DNA of 64,000 nucleotides from JOPF133 sp052144935 (GTDB lineage: Bacteria; Acidobacteriota; Terriglobia; Bryobacterales; Bryobacteraceae), in assembly GCA_052144935.1 (NCBI GenBank), contig JBKQPR010000108.1, positions 1-64,000 of the forward strand. The letters run 5' to 3'. The position numbers and the translations under genes are program-made. A model generated the notes under the pieces. That model was not told the origin of the DNA. It searched no databases and worked only from the letters and a program-made list of their open reading frames with translations. Below are positions 33,756-43,110 of this stretch, one piece after another. The stretch's first letter is position 1. Each line of letters starts with the position of its first letter.

Positions 33756-35777
33756 GTGTGTACCTCTGTCGGTCTGCTCGCCGCGATATTTCCGGCGATG
33801 ATAGTATTCGCGCCGGTTGCCGCCGCGCAAGTGCAGCTCGAATTCGCATCCCAGCCGGCGAATTATAACCGTGTCCTCCAGTTGCCCTCTGGAGACCAGG
33901 TCCTGGTCGGTTCCTACCTGGCTGTCGGTCCCACAGGGTTATACCCCGCCCAGACCGAACGTTGGCGGATCATCCTATCGGACTTCGGTTCCAGGTTCGG
34001 TCCCGCCCAGACGCTGCTGGGCGGCCACGGCAACGACATTCCGCAGGATGCGGCGGTGGACCCCGCCGGCAACGTCTGGATCGCCGGACAGACCGATTCG
34101 GACGATTTCCAACTGGTGAATCCGATCTTCGCCCAGAAGGTTCCCTACCGCACGGCGGGTTTCGTCCTGGAACTCGATCCCACCGGCAAGAAGCTGCTCT
34201 TTGCCACATACCTCGCCGGGCAGGAGGGTTCGACTTCCACCTCGGCGCTGAACTTCTGCTCCACTTCCGCCTCCGCCATCGCCACCGATAGCGCCGGGAA
34301 CATTTACGCCGGCGGCACGACCAACGAAGCCGATTTACTGGCCTCGCCCGCCGTGAACCTGAACTCGACCTCCTGCACCGACAACTTCGTCAATACGTCT
34401 TACTATTCATTCGTGGTGAAGATCTCGCCGGCCGGCAAGTTAGTCTACGGCAAGCGACCGATTACCGGGACGAGCCAATGCATCGGCGGCAGCCGCTGCA
34501 TCAACCAGATGTCCACGCAGGCGAATGTAAAGAACCTGGCGGTGGATGCCACCGGCGCTGTCACTGTGGCGGGAATCGCCAGCGGTTCGTTGAACCCGGG
34601 CAATGGCTATATTCTCAAACTTGCGCCCGACGGTTCACAACCGCTCTGGTCCACAAACACGCCAGCCAACTTTCAATCCGTTTTGAATCTATCGATGGCT
34701 CAGGATTCCGCCGGAAACATCGACTTGTTCGGCCAGTACGCCCCCCTGATCGAAGTGCCGGACCTGGCTCCCGAGACGGGAACGCCGGGCCTCTTCGCCG
34801 CGCAGTTGAAGCCCGATGGCTCGGCCTTCGGCTACGTCACAGACCTCGGCCAATCCAGCGATGCCCAAGTGGCCGGCATCGTACTCGACGTCCCCGGCTA
34901 CATCCACCTCGCCGGCACCAGTTCGTCCCCCCAGTTCCCCACCGTCTCCGGCGCCCCCAATCTGGGACCGGATTTCGTGTTGCTCCTGGACCCCTCGGGC
35001 GCTGCTCCACAGATGCTCTTCCGGCTCCCGCGTGGCGTCGTCACGGCCCCGCCGGCCTTCGACCTGAATGGCCGGCTGCTGCTCATCGGTGCGCAGAATG
35101 CCCTGCTTACTCTGACGCCGTCCTATGACACACCGGCCATCGTGGGCTACGCCAACTCGGCGTCCAACGCGCTGAACACGGGGCTGTATGCGGGCGCGCT
35201 GATCACGCTGTACGGGTTCTCGTTGCCGTCGTCCCCGGAGGATGTGCAGATCTCTATCGGTAATCTACCCGCGCCAGTGCTCTACGCCGGGCCCAATCAG
35301 ATCAACTTGCAGGTGCCGTTCGAAATCCCCGGATCGAACCCTCTGCCCGTGCAAGTAGTCGTGCCGGGTGGAAGCCTCTCGCTCCAACTGCCCTGGTCGC
35401 CAGCCATCGGAGTCTTTACCGTCGACGGGACTTATGCCGCCGCGCTCAACCAGGATGGAACCGTCAATTCGGCGTCCAATCCGGCGCCGGGGGGAAGCAT
35501 CGTAACGCTCTTTGGCACTGGCGCGATCTGGCCCCCAGGCATGCGCGACGGCGCCGTGGCAACCGCAGCGATCCCAACGTACTACAGCTTCGAACTGGCG
35601 GATTACCCGTTGAGCACCGCCGTTCTATACGCCGGGACGGCGCCGGGTCTGATCGATGGCGTGTTTCAGGTAAATGTGCAACTGCCGCTGCAGCAAAGCG
35701 GGGGGTTCCAGCTACAGGAATACACTGGGTTCACCCCTCCGCTTCCCAGCAACTTCTTCCAGCTCTATGTGAAGTAA
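33756..35777 (+). CDS. Secreted TIGR03437-type protein with repeated beta segments
   Basis: 673 residues, GTG start at 33756 (an internal ATG 14 codons later is possible). The signal peptide is near MIVFAPVAAAQ. The central part repeats SBBP-like beta-propeller blades (DAAVDPAGNVWIAGQTDS, ATDSAGNIYAGGTTNEAD). The C-terminal about 210 residues match the Solibacter TIGR03437 domain: YANSASNALNTGLYAGALITLYG, PVLYAGPNQINLQVPFEI, SIVTLFGTGA, and a final PLPSNFFQLYVK. It is a cell-surface or extracellular protein; the function is unknown. Confidence 0.85.
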   Translation: MCTSVGLLAAIFPAMIVFAPVAAAQVQLEFASQPANYNRVLQLPSGDQVLVGSYLAVGPTGLYPAQTERWRIILSDFGSRFGPAQTLLGGHGNDIPQDAAVDPAGNVWIAGQTDSDDFQLVNPIFAQKVPYRTAGFVLELDPTGKKLLFATYLAGQEGSTSTSALNFCSTSASAIATDSAGNIYAGGTTNEADLLASPAVNLNSTSCTDNFVNTSYYSFVVKISPAGKLVYGKRPITGTSQCIGGSRCINQMSTQANVKNLAVDATGAVTVAGIASGSLNPGNGYILKLAPDGSQPLWSTNTPANFQSVLNLSMAQDSAGNIDLFGQYAPLIEVPDLAPETGTPGLFAAQLKPDGSAFGYVTDLGQSSDAQVAGIVLDVPGYIHLAGTSSSPQFPTVSGAPNLGPDFVLLLDPSGAAPQMLFRLPRGVVTAPPAFDLNGRLLLIGAQNALLTLTPSYDTPAIVGYANSASNALNTGLYAGALITLYGFSLPSSPEDVQISIGNLPAPVLYAGPNQINLQVPFEIPGSNPLPVQVVVPGGSLSLQLPWSPAIGVFTVDGTYAAALNQDGTVNSASNPAPGGSIVTLFGTGAIWPPGMRDGAVATAAIPTYYSFELADYPLSTAVLYAGTAPGLIDGVFQVNVQLPLQQSGGFQLQEYTGFTPPLPSNFFQLYVK

Positions 35778-36239
35778 CTACCCCAGCACTTCCCTGGGAC
35801 TGGGCATCCCGCGCCGCGCAAACTGAATCACGCCGTCCGGGCCGATGCGGTAGACCGTGCGTTTCACGATCAGGCCGTGGGCGTGATACAACTGCGCCAC
35901 CTTCTGACCCGAGTCCACCAGCAGCGGAAACGGAAAGTGGAATTTCTGGCGGAACTTCCCGTGGCTCGGCGCGCTTTGCGGATTCACGCCGAAGACTTCC
36001 ACGCCGCGGGCCACGGCTTCGCTCCAATCGTCGCGGAACTGGCAGAGTTGTTTGGTGCAGCCGGGGGTGTCGTCGCCCGGATAGAACACCAGCACCACGC
36101 TCCTGCCGCGCAGCGCGGAAAGCGAAACCGTGTGGCCGGCGTCGTCGGGAAGCGAAAACTCCGGCGCCCGCGTTCCCACCGGGAGGGGATCGGAAAAGAG
36201 CCAGGCAAACATCGTACCGAACCGGGCAAGCCAAGGCAT
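35778..36239 (-). CDS. bcp: Bcp-type peroxiredoxin
   Basis: 153 residues. The peroxidatic site is VLVFYPGDDTPGCTKQLCQFRD, with a second cysteine five residues later as in Bcp. It reduces hydroperoxides using thioredoxin. The stop is immediately next to the stop of the convergent TIGR03437 gene (35777/35778). The N-terminal 15 residues are hydrophobic (LARFGTMFAWLF), so membrane attachment is possible. Confidence 0.88.
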   Translation of the reverse strand: MPWLARFGTMFAWLFSDPLPVGTRAPEFSLPDDAGHTVSLSALRGRSVVLVFYPGDDTPGCTKQLCQFRDDWSEAVARGVEVFGVNPQSAPSHGKFRQKFHFPFPLLVDSGQKVAQLYHAHGLIVKRTVYRIGPDGVIQFARRGMPSPREVLG

Positions 36240-36350
36240 GCCCCACCAGACAGTAGCACACCATGGCCGCCCGCGGCCACCTGTAAACTCTTCGGCCGCT
36301 GTGCGGAACAGCGCCGCAGAGGCCGGATGGCTCTGCTATGCTCGACCATC

Positions 36351-38201
36351 ATGGTGCGTCTTTCCGCCGCAGGTCTTTTTGCGCTGCTGTCGTTTGGCTG
36401 GCCGCAGCTCAACGCTTCCAGCCTTCCCGCCGATCGCCGGCAACCGCAGTTGACTCCCGCTCCCGCCGGGCCGTTCCGCGTGGTGGAGGGCCGCCTGGCC
36501 GACGCCCAGGGCCGCCCGTTCCCGCTGCGAGGGACGGCGCTGCCGGAGTTCCGTCTCGAAACGGCGGCGTTCCACGCGCGTTCCGGCGACGATTTCGGCG
36601 CCTATTCGGGCACCGCGTTGAGCGCCATCCGGCTGCGCTTCAATATGAATGCCGTACGCCTGCCGGTCAACGTGGCGGAGGCCACCGGCGGGGCTTACTT
36701 CTCCGAGCTCGCTCAACTGGTGAAGCGGGCCAACGGTTTCGAGCTGGTGGTGATCCTGTCCGCGCGGGATCCCGGTGCGGCGCTGCCTTCGCCGCGGACG
36801 GTTGAATTCTGGTCGCATTGCGCGGCCGCGCTCAAAGACAACCCCAACGTCATCTTCGAGTTGTTCGCCGACCCGCAGCCCTCCGCCGTGCCCGCGGGCA
36901 TCGACCCGCACTCCGCGGCGGGGTGGGATTTCTGGAAGCGCGGCGGACCGGCCGCCGACGGCCGCGAGGTGGCCGGCATGAACGACCTGGTGCGCGCCAT
37001 CCGCTCGGCCGGCGCCCGCCAGCCGGTGGCGGCCATGAGCTGGAACGATGCGCGCCTGTTCGAAGGCGCGGGAGTGGCTCCGTTGCTCGACGACCCCAAC
37101 GCCATCTACGAAGTGTCGCCACGCTTCGCCACCACTCGCACGGACGCCCAGCGCGACGCGCAGTTCGGGTACCTCGCGGCGCACGCTCCCGTGCTGGCGC
37201 ATTGGGATATGGATCTGGACCGCGCCGGCGCCGAATGTTCCGCCGTGCCCTCCGACCCCACCGCCGCCACGGCGCTGGTCGAGCAAAGCCTGGATTATTT
37301 CGATGCCCGCCAGATCTCCTGGACGGTCTCCGAGTTTGCCCCGGGCAGGCTGGTTCGCGACCTGGTGATGCACGATGCCACCTCGCTCGAAAACGGGTGG
37401 GCTTGCGGCCAGCGCCTTTCCATGCCGGCGGGGATTGGCCGGCTGGTGCAGGCGCATCTGCGCGCCGCCGAGGAGCGCGAGCTGTTCGTGGTGAGCTTTG
37501 CGGGAGGCATCGATGTGTCCCGCGCGGGTTACGCGGTGGCCTACGGTCCGGTGATGGCCGAGCGCGATTCCGAAAGCCACGGCCCGCGCCTGCCGTTTTC
37601 GCTCGGCGGCGTCTCGATCCAGGTGACCGACGCCAAGGGCGTCACCAGGCCCGCGGGAATCAACTGGGCATCGGCCGGTTGGGGGCAGGTGAATTTCGTG
37701 ATTCCCGCGGAATCCGCCGTAGGACCGGCGCGCATGACCCTCCTGCGCGCCGATGGCAGCGTCGCGAACGCCAACCTGACCATCGCGGATACCGCGCCCG
37801 GCTTCCGCACGGGGATCAGTTGCCGGGGCGCGGCGCTGGGGTCGGTGACGCAGGTTTTCGCGGATGGGCGCACGGTCCACGGGCCTCTTTCCGAGTGCCG
37901 GTCGAAGATCTGCGCCGCCCTCCCGATTCCGGTGGCGAGCGGCGCCACTACCCGCGTGCGACTGCTGGGCAGTGGCTTCCGTTATGCCGGGGCAGCCTCT
38001 CAGATCGAGGTCACCGTAGGCGGAACGCGCTTGCCGGTGGTGTCGTTTGGCTCGGCGGGCGATCCGGGCATGGATCAGTTGACCGTGCAAATTCCCGCCG
38101 CGTTGCGCGGCTTGGGAGAAGCCGATTTGATCTGCCGCATCCACGGCCGGATCGCCAATGCGGTGCGCATTCGCATCGGCGGAGGTAAGCCGGTATCCTG
38201 A
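36351..38201 (+). CDS. GH5-like secreted protein with TIGR03437-type C-terminus
   Basis: 616 residues from ATG 36351, with a signal peptide (AAGLFALLSFGWPQLNAS). Residues 55-350 resemble a GH5 cellulase barrel: RGTALPEF, LRFNMNAVRLPVNV, VIFELFADPQPSA, and SWTVSEFAPG. The usual acid/base motif N-E-P is replaced by A-D-P, while the nucleophile-position Glu in SEF is retained, so hydrolase activity is doubtful. The C-terminal part (GPVMAERDS, VSIQVTDAKGVTRPA, INWASAGWGQVNFVIP) matches TIGR03437-type modules. It is extracellular. The peroxidase gene follows within 5 nt. Confidence 0.75.
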   Translation: MVRLSAAGLFALLSFGWPQLNASSLPADRRQPQLTPAPAGPFRVVEGRLADAQGRPFPLRGTALPEFRLETAAFHARSGDDFGAYSGTALSAIRLRFNMNAVRLPVNVAEATGGAYFSELAQLVKRANGFELVVILSARDPGAALPSPRTVEFWSHCAAALKDNPNVIFELFADPQPSAVPAGIDPHSAAGWDFWKRGGPAADGREVAGMNDLVRAIRSAGARQPVAAMSWNDARLFEGAGVAPLLDDPNAIYEVSPRFATTRTDAQRDAQFGYLAAHAPVLAHWDMDLDRAGAECSAVPSDPTAATALVEQSLDYFDARQISWTVSEFAPGRLVRDLVMHDATSLENGWACGQRLSMPAGIGRLVQAHLRAAEERELFVVSFAGGIDVSRAGYAVAYGPVMAERDSESHGPRLPFSLGGVSIQVTDAKGVTRPAGINWASAGWGQVNFVIPAESAVGPARMTLLRADGSVANANLTIADTAPGFRTGISCRGAALGSVTQVFADGRTVHGPLSECRSKICAALPIPVASGATTRVRLLGSGFRYAGAASQIEVTVGGTRLPVVSFGSAGDPGMDQLTVQIPAALRGLGEADLICRIHGRIANAVRIRIGGGKPVS

Positions 38202-38205
38202 TCGG

Positions 38206-39297
38206 ATGGGGACCCGACTGATCCTCGCCGTGCTGGGGGCGGTCTGGCTGTCGGCCGCGCAACCCTACCACTGGGATCTGCCAAAAGGCTTCTCCCAGCC
38301 CGCGGTTCCGGCCGGCAATCCGATGTCCGAAGTCAAGGTGCGGCTGGGCCGGTACCTTTTCTACGATGCACGCCTCTCGGTAAACGGCAAACAATCCTGC
38401 TCCACCTGCCACCGGCAGGAGTTGGCGTTTACCGATGGGCGCGCGGCAGCCGTGGGAGCCACCGGCCAAAGCCATCCGCGCAGCGCCATGAGCCTGGTGA
38501 ACGTGGCCTACAGCGCGATGCTGACGTGGAGCGACCCGGCTGTCCGCTCGCTCGAACAGCAGGCGCTCATCCCGCTGCTCTCCGAAGATCCCGTGGAGAT
38601 GGGAATGGGCGGGCACGAGCAGGCCGTGTTCCAGGAATTGCGCGGCCAGCCGGTATATCGCGACCTGTTCCCGCTGGCCTTTCCGGAGGAGCGAGGCGCG
38701 CGCGCCACTCCGTTCACGCTGGCCAACGTGGCCAAGGCGCTGGCGGCGTTTGAACGCACCATCATTTCGACGCGCTCGCCCTACGACCGCTACCACCTGG
38801 GCGGAGAGCGCGACGCGATTTCGGAGGCGGCCAAGCGCGGCGAGGTCCTGTTCTACAGCGATCCCGTGGCCGGCTGCTACCGCTGCCACAGCGGCCCGAA
38901 TTTCACCGACGGCGAGTTTCACAATACCGGACTCTACAACGTGAAGGGCGCGTTCTCCTATCCGTGGCCGAATCTGGGAATCTACCGCCACACAAAGAAT
39001 CCCGCGGATGTCGGCAAGTTCCGCACGCCGGGGCTGCGCAACATCGCGCTCACTGCGCCGTACATGCACGATGGAAGCGTGGCCACACTGGAAGAGGTGC
39101 TGGACCATTACGCCGCGGGCGGCCGTACTCTGGTGAGCGGCCCATACGCCGGATGCGGCCGCGATAACCCGCACAAGGACCCGCGCATTGGCGGGATCGA
39201 GCTGACCGCGCAGAACCGGCTGGACCTGCTGGCGTTTCTGCGCAGCCTGACGGACACCGAGCTGACGCGCGACCCAAGGTTCGCGGACCCGTGGTGA
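38206..39297 (+). CDS. Di-haem cytochrome c peroxidase (MauG/CcpA type)
   Basis: 363 residues with an export signal (LILAVLGAVWLSAAQ). Two CxxCH haem sites are present, CSTCH (about 64) and CYRCH (about 224). GKFRTPGLRNIALTAPYMHDGS is the family C-terminal block with its axial ligand. It reduces hydrogen peroxide or oxidises a partner in the periplasm. It starts 4 nt after the GH5-like gene, suggesting cotranscription. Confidence 0.92.
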   Translation: MGTRLILAVLGAVWLSAAQPYHWDLPKGFSQPAVPAGNPMSEVKVRLGRYLFYDARLSVNGKQSCSTCHRQELAFTDGRAAAVGATGQSHPRSAMSLVNVAYSAMLTWSDPAVRSLEQQALIPLLSEDPVEMGMGGHEQAVFQELRGQPVYRDLFPLAFPEERGARATPFTLANVAKALAAFERTIISTRSPYDRYHLGGERDAISEAAKRGEVLFYSDPVAGCYRCHSGPNFTDGEFHNTGLYNVKGAFSYPWPNLGIYRHTKNPADVGKFRTPGLRNIALTAPYMHDGSVATLEEVLDHYAAGGRTLVSGPYAGCGRDNPHKDPRIGGIELTAQNRLDLLAFLRSLTDTELTRDPRFADPW

Positions 39298-39344
39298 GAG
39301 GCACTGCGCTGCCCGTTGGCCGCTGCCATTGGTGTCTGCATCAA

Positions 39345-39510
39345 AGGTTACATTACATAGACGGTTCGAGAAGCGTCGCCCCGGCGAATCCAGATCTGCC
39401 GGTGCCGTTGGTCGTGCGCTTGTTTGAGCCGCAGCCCGTGACCAATGATCGTCCGCTGGCCGCAAAACGGGCACAACCGAGGGAGCAACTCCAGCGGGAT
39501 CTTGGTCACC
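39345..39510 (-). pseudogene. Zinc-ribbon (DUF6431-like) transposon-type remnant
   Basis: Minus-strand frame reading IPLELLPRLCPFCGQRTIIG, then HGLRLKQAHD, and WIRRGDASRTVYVM. The CPFCG...IIGHG(L/R)R..QAHD sequence is the N-terminal zinc-ribbon of DUF6431 proteins associated with transposon-like genes. Neither the full second Cys pair nor downstream domains are present. The rest of the gap 39298-39798 holds no supported gene. Confidence 0.55.
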
Positions 39511-39798
39511 CCGGTTCGATGTTGTCTTTCGTCTCTGGCAGTGCGATAAAGAGAATCACGGCTGGCGTGAAGGCCCGCCGCTGACCGTTCCGCTAAAGTT
39601 TCGATCTGCTGGCCGGGCCTTCACCCTCCGGTAACGTCAGTTTCGAACGAAAAGAGAATACTGCTTTTCGTTGGCGAAGGCGGGCCTCTCGCTTTAGACA
39701 TTGGCCGGTATAAAGGACTTCGGGACTGCGGACCCGCTGAAGACATGGTGCTTGCGCCGGCGCCAGCCGTAGGCTACCGGTAGAAGAGGAGGACATTT

Positions 39799-40149
39799 AT
39801 GAAGCGAATCGTCTTGCTGTTCGTCAGCCTGTTTGCCATGCTCCTGTCCACGCGCTGCGGTCCCAGCGACGCAGAGAGACGTGCCCAGCAGGTCGTCCAA
39901 GCCAAGGACGACGCGCTGAAGTTGCGCCAGCAATTGGCCCAGGCCAAGTCCGGCGCCGACGCCGAAAATGTGCGCCAGCAGCTTATGAAGGTGCTCAGCG
40001 ACGCCAGTCTGACCGTCGAGTCTATCCACTTCACCGACGCCGAGCTGAAGGATTACGTGAAGACGGCTAGCGCTGCGGAAAAGCCAGCCCCGCCGCCGCC
40101 CGCGAAGGCCAAGGCGGTGCGTCACACCAAAGCGCGGCGCAAAGGGTGA
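39799..40149 (+). CDS. Hypothetical exported protein
   Basis: 116 residues. A hydrophobic N-terminus ends in a cysteine (LLFVSLFAMLLSTRCGPS), resembling a lipoprotein signal, though Arg at -1 is atypical. The mature part is a short helical segment (QQVVQAKDDALKLRQQLAQA) with a basic proline-rich tail (PAPPPPAKAKAVRHTKARRK). Not recognised; possibly a small periplasmic or lipid-anchored coiled coil. AGGAGG lies 8 nt upstream of the start. Confidence 0.65.
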   Translation: MKRIVLLFVSLFAMLLSTRCGPSDAERRAQQVVQAKDDALKLRQQLAQAKSGADAENVRQQLMKVLSDASLTVESIHFTDAELKDYVKTASAAEKPAPPPPAKAKAVRHTKARRKG

Positions 40150-40185
40150 ACCGCTCCAACGCGATGCCGGCGCGGGGCACATTGC

Positions 40186-40530
40186 GAATCGTGGCCCCCG
40201 CGCCATTGCCGGCCGCCCGGCCGAGCGGGTCTTGCCGTTTCGGCCCCCTCCCCGCCCGCTGCGCGGCGGGCGGAGGCCATGCGACCGCGGGCCGAGAGCG
40301 GCCATCCGCGCGGCGGCGCCGCCCGCCGCGACTACTTTCCGGGCTGCTCCTCACGATCTGCGACTGCAGTATCCGAGGGCCCTTTGCGCGGCGCAAGGTA
40401 GTGGGCGGCTCCTCGGTCTCCCTGCGGCTGCTGACGGGTCGATCCCGGCGTGTGCCAGGCGGCGCGCATGAGGATGCCGGCGTGGGGGCGAATGGCGAAT
40501 CGCTGCTTGGCGCCACTACCGGCGGCCGGT
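40186..40530 (+). repeat. Dispersed zinc-ribbon-remnant repeat, copy 5
   Basis: Large copy. Plus-strand reading shows TICDCSIRGPF and VVGGSSVS, after which a one-base shift moves CGC out of frame; the distal parts follow (GAHEDAGVGANGESLLGAT). A second distal module precedes it at about 40195-40320. Confidence 0.7.
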
Positions 40531-40584
40531 AAGGGGATCCCACCCGTGGGCCTCCGATTCTCGCAACGGCCCTAGCCAGTTCAG

Positions 40585-40668
40585 CGCCCTCCGCGGCGCG
40601 GTGGGCGGCGACCTCGCGACCGCGGGCCGTGAGCGGCCATCCGCGCGGCGGCGCCGCCCGCCGTGGCG
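40585..40668 (+). repeat. Dispersed repeat, copy 5b (distal module)
   Basis: Second distal module directly downstream of copy 5: GACCGCGGGCCGTGAGCGG then CATCCGCGCGGCGGCGCCGC. The 40669-40893 gap holds nothing else recognisable. Confidence 0.6.
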
Positions 40669-40893
40669 CCTTTGTCCACCTCGGCTGGAATTTCATTTCG
40701 GCCATCTTTCAGTGGTGTTTCTCGCGTATGCCAGCGGCCACGCATTCGCCTTGGATATGGAGGACAAGTATGCCTGTCAAGAGGGCCGAAATCGTCCGGT
40801 TCGCGATTTTCGGGAACAGAAACAGGCCAGAAACAGGCATTCCTTCTTTCGTCGCCCACCAGTTACGGCATCATCTACTGACACAAGAAACCC

Positions 40894-42789
40894 ATGAAAC
40901 CAGAAGTCGCATTGCTCGCCCTGACGCTCGCCGTTCTCAGCCCAGCGGCTGAAAACAGCCCGTTCTATCTGCCCATTCGAAACAACGATCTCACCACTTT
41001 GGGCAAACTCATCCGCGACCCCGGCCCCAAAGCCCGCGACACCCGCGGCAACTCACCGCTCATGTACGCCGCCGCGCTCGGCAGCCTGGAAAGTATGCAC
41101 CTCCTCCTGGACGCCGGAGCCGACCCCAACGCCGCCAACGACTTTGCTGCGACTCCTCTCATGTGGTGCGCCGGCGACGCCGCCAAGGTCCGCTTGCTCC
41201 TGTCCAAAGGCGCCAAGGTCGATGCCCGCTCCAAACTCGGCCGCACGCCTTTGCTGATCGCCGCCACCTACGATGGAGCCACGGAAGCTGCCCGCCTGCT
41301 GATCGAGAGAGGCGCGGACGTCAACGCGCGCGACGAGTCGGGAACGAGCGTGCTCGAACAGGCGGCCGGATCCAACCACATCGAACTGGTCCGCCTCCTG
41401 CTGGCCAAAGGCGCCGCCGTGAATACCGCGGACGGCGGCGGCTTCACCCCGCTGATGAGCGCTGCCGGCAACGGCGACCGCAATGCTGCCGTGGTCAAAC
41501 TGCTGATCGAGCACGGCGCCACGGTAAACGACAAAAGCGGCGACACTGCCGAAATAGTCAAGAACGGCCCCATCTCGCTGGGCCACCTGACCGCGGCGCA
41601 AATGGCCGCGGGCCAGGGCAATTACGAAGCCGTCGAGGCGCTGGTGAAAGCCGGTGCGGACGTAAACGCCCTGGATGTCCGCAAGGCCAACTCCCTGGTC
41701 TTCGCCGTGGCCACCGATCACGCCAACCCGAAGATCGTGGAGTTGCTGCTGGCCAAGGGTGCGGTGCGCGAGCCCGCCTTGGATTGGGTCCGCCGCTATC
41801 AGGACCCGGCGATCCTCCCGCTCTTCGGCCTGACGCCCGCGAAACCGGCCGGCGGCGAACCTGCGGTGCCGCCCCGCCGCAACGTGCGTGAGGCTATCAC
41901 GAAGTCACTGGCCACGGCGCAAGGTCCCGCCACGAAGTTCCTGGCTACGGGCGGCTGCCTCTCCTGCCACGCCCAGCACCTCAACGGGCTCGCCGTTGCC
42001 GCGGCCGAGTCGCTCGGCATCCCCGCCGACTACCAACTGGAAGCCCGCGAAGCGCACGCCACCGCGATCCTGCGGGGCGCTATCGAGCAGCAACTCTTCC
42101 AGGTCCAGGACCCCGCAGCCGGCGTGGATTCGCAGCAGTTCTCGCTGATGCAGATGGCCGGCTCGGGAGTCCCGGCCACCCTGGCAACCGATTCACTGGT
42201 CCACCACATCGCCGCCATGCAGCGCCGGGAGGGCGATTGGCCCAATTATGGGGAGGCCCGTCCGCCGCTGGAGGACGGCGGCTTCTCTCATACCGCCAAG
42301 GGAATTCGCGCCCTGCGTCTGTACGCGATCCCAGGCCGCAAAGCTGAATTTGACGACCGCGTGGCGCGCGCCGCTGCGTGGCTCGAAAAGGCCGAACCGC
42401 TCACCACGGAGGACCGCACCATGCAGATCCTGGGCATCACATGGGCCGGACGCGAAGTGCCGGCGGATCGCGTGCAACAACTGGTCGCCAAGCAACGCTC
42501 CGACGGGGGCTGGGGCCAGACCGACAATCTCGCTTCCGACGCCTACGCCACGGGTGAAGCCCTCTGGGCGCTGCACGAATCTGGCATGACGCCGTCCCAC
42601 GCCGTCTACCGCCGCGGCGTCGACTACCTTCTCCGCACGCAACGGGAGGACGGCACCTGGCACGTGGTCACCCGCGCTCTCGGCTTCCAGCCCTACTTCC
42701 AGAGCGGTTTCCCCTACGATCACGACCAGTGGATCTCGCAAGCGGGCACCGCCATGGCGACTATCGGCCTGACGTTCGCCGCAAAGTAA
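40894..42789 (+). CDS. Ankyrin repeat / cytochrome c / terpene-cyclase-like toroid fusion
   Basis: 631 residues with a signal peptide (VALLALTLAVLSPAAEN). Residues 25-310 hold about seven ankyrin repeats (GNSPLMYAAALGSLESMHLL, GRTPLLIAATYDGATEAARL, LLIERGADVNARDESG). A single haem-binding site CLSCH follows at about 354. The C-terminal 270 residues are an alpha/alpha-toroid of the squalene-cyclase/prenyltransferase type, with repeats such as QRREGDWPN, QRSDGGWGQTDN and QREDGTWHV. Such toroids bind hydrophobic or peptide substrates; the DxDD cyclase motif was not seen. It is exported and probably periplasmic. Confidence 0.8.
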   Translation: MKPEVALLALTLAVLSPAAENSPFYLPIRNNDLTTLGKLIRDPGPKARDTRGNSPLMYAAALGSLESMHLLLDAGADPNAANDFAATPLMWCAGDAAKVRLLLSKGAKVDARSKLGRTPLLIAATYDGATEAARLLIERGADVNARDESGTSVLEQAAGSNHIELVRLLLAKGAAVNTADGGGFTPLMSAAGNGDRNAAVVKLLIEHGATVNDKSGDTAEIVKNGPISLGHLTAAQMAAGQGNYEAVEALVKAGADVNALDVRKANSLVFAVATDHANPKIVELLLAKGAVREPALDWVRRYQDPAILPLFGLTPAKPAGGEPAVPPRRNVREAITKSLATAQGPATKFLATGGCLSCHAQHLNGLAVAAAESLGIPADYQLEAREAHATAILRGAIEQQLFQVQDPAAGVDSQQFSLMQMAGSGVPATLATDSLVHHIAAMQRREGDWPNYGEARPPLEDGGFSHTAKGIRALRLYAIPGRKAEFDDRVARAAAWLEKAEPLTTEDRTMQILGITWAGREVPADRVQQLVAKQRSDGGWGQTDNLASDAYATGEALWALHESGMTPSHAVYRRGVDYLLRTQREDGTWHVVTRALGFQPYFQSGFPYDHDQWISQAGTAMATIGLTFAAK

Positions 42790-42845
42790 AGCGGGCCGAG
42801 AGCGGCCATCCGCGCGGCGGCGCCGCCCGCGACGCTTTGGCCGGA
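42788..42845 (+). repeat. Dispersed repeat, copy 6 (short fragment)
   Basis: Short distal fragment CGGGCCGAGAGCGGCCATCC then GCGCGGCGGCGCCGCCCGC, almost identical to the end of copy 5. It begins next to the stop of the ankyrin gene. The rest of the gap to 43110 shows nothing recognisable. Confidence 0.55.
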
Positions 42846-43110
42846 GTGGTTGCTGGCGCTGGCGGCCAGTTCGTTGTCCTCGTAATCGACGGATCGATGC
42901 GTTCCCATGGGTCACCGTTTTCCAGGCCGGCGATGTGGGACTCGGCGGTCGAGGGCCGGTGGCGCCGTTCCTTCCGTGTGCGCCAAACGAACGACGGGGC
43001 GCCGGGCAACTTCCCAGGCCGTTAGCTGGCGCGTTTTTTCGCGCCCGACGTGGCGCGTTCCGGTGAGTGCGCCGGTATTCAGATTCATCGGCAGAAAAGA
43101 GTTTGGTATC

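Noticed and set aside
36336..38144. 602-codon open frame opposite the GH5-like gene
   Set aside because: Arg/His/Gly-rich shadow; the plus strand has a signal peptide and recognisable domains.
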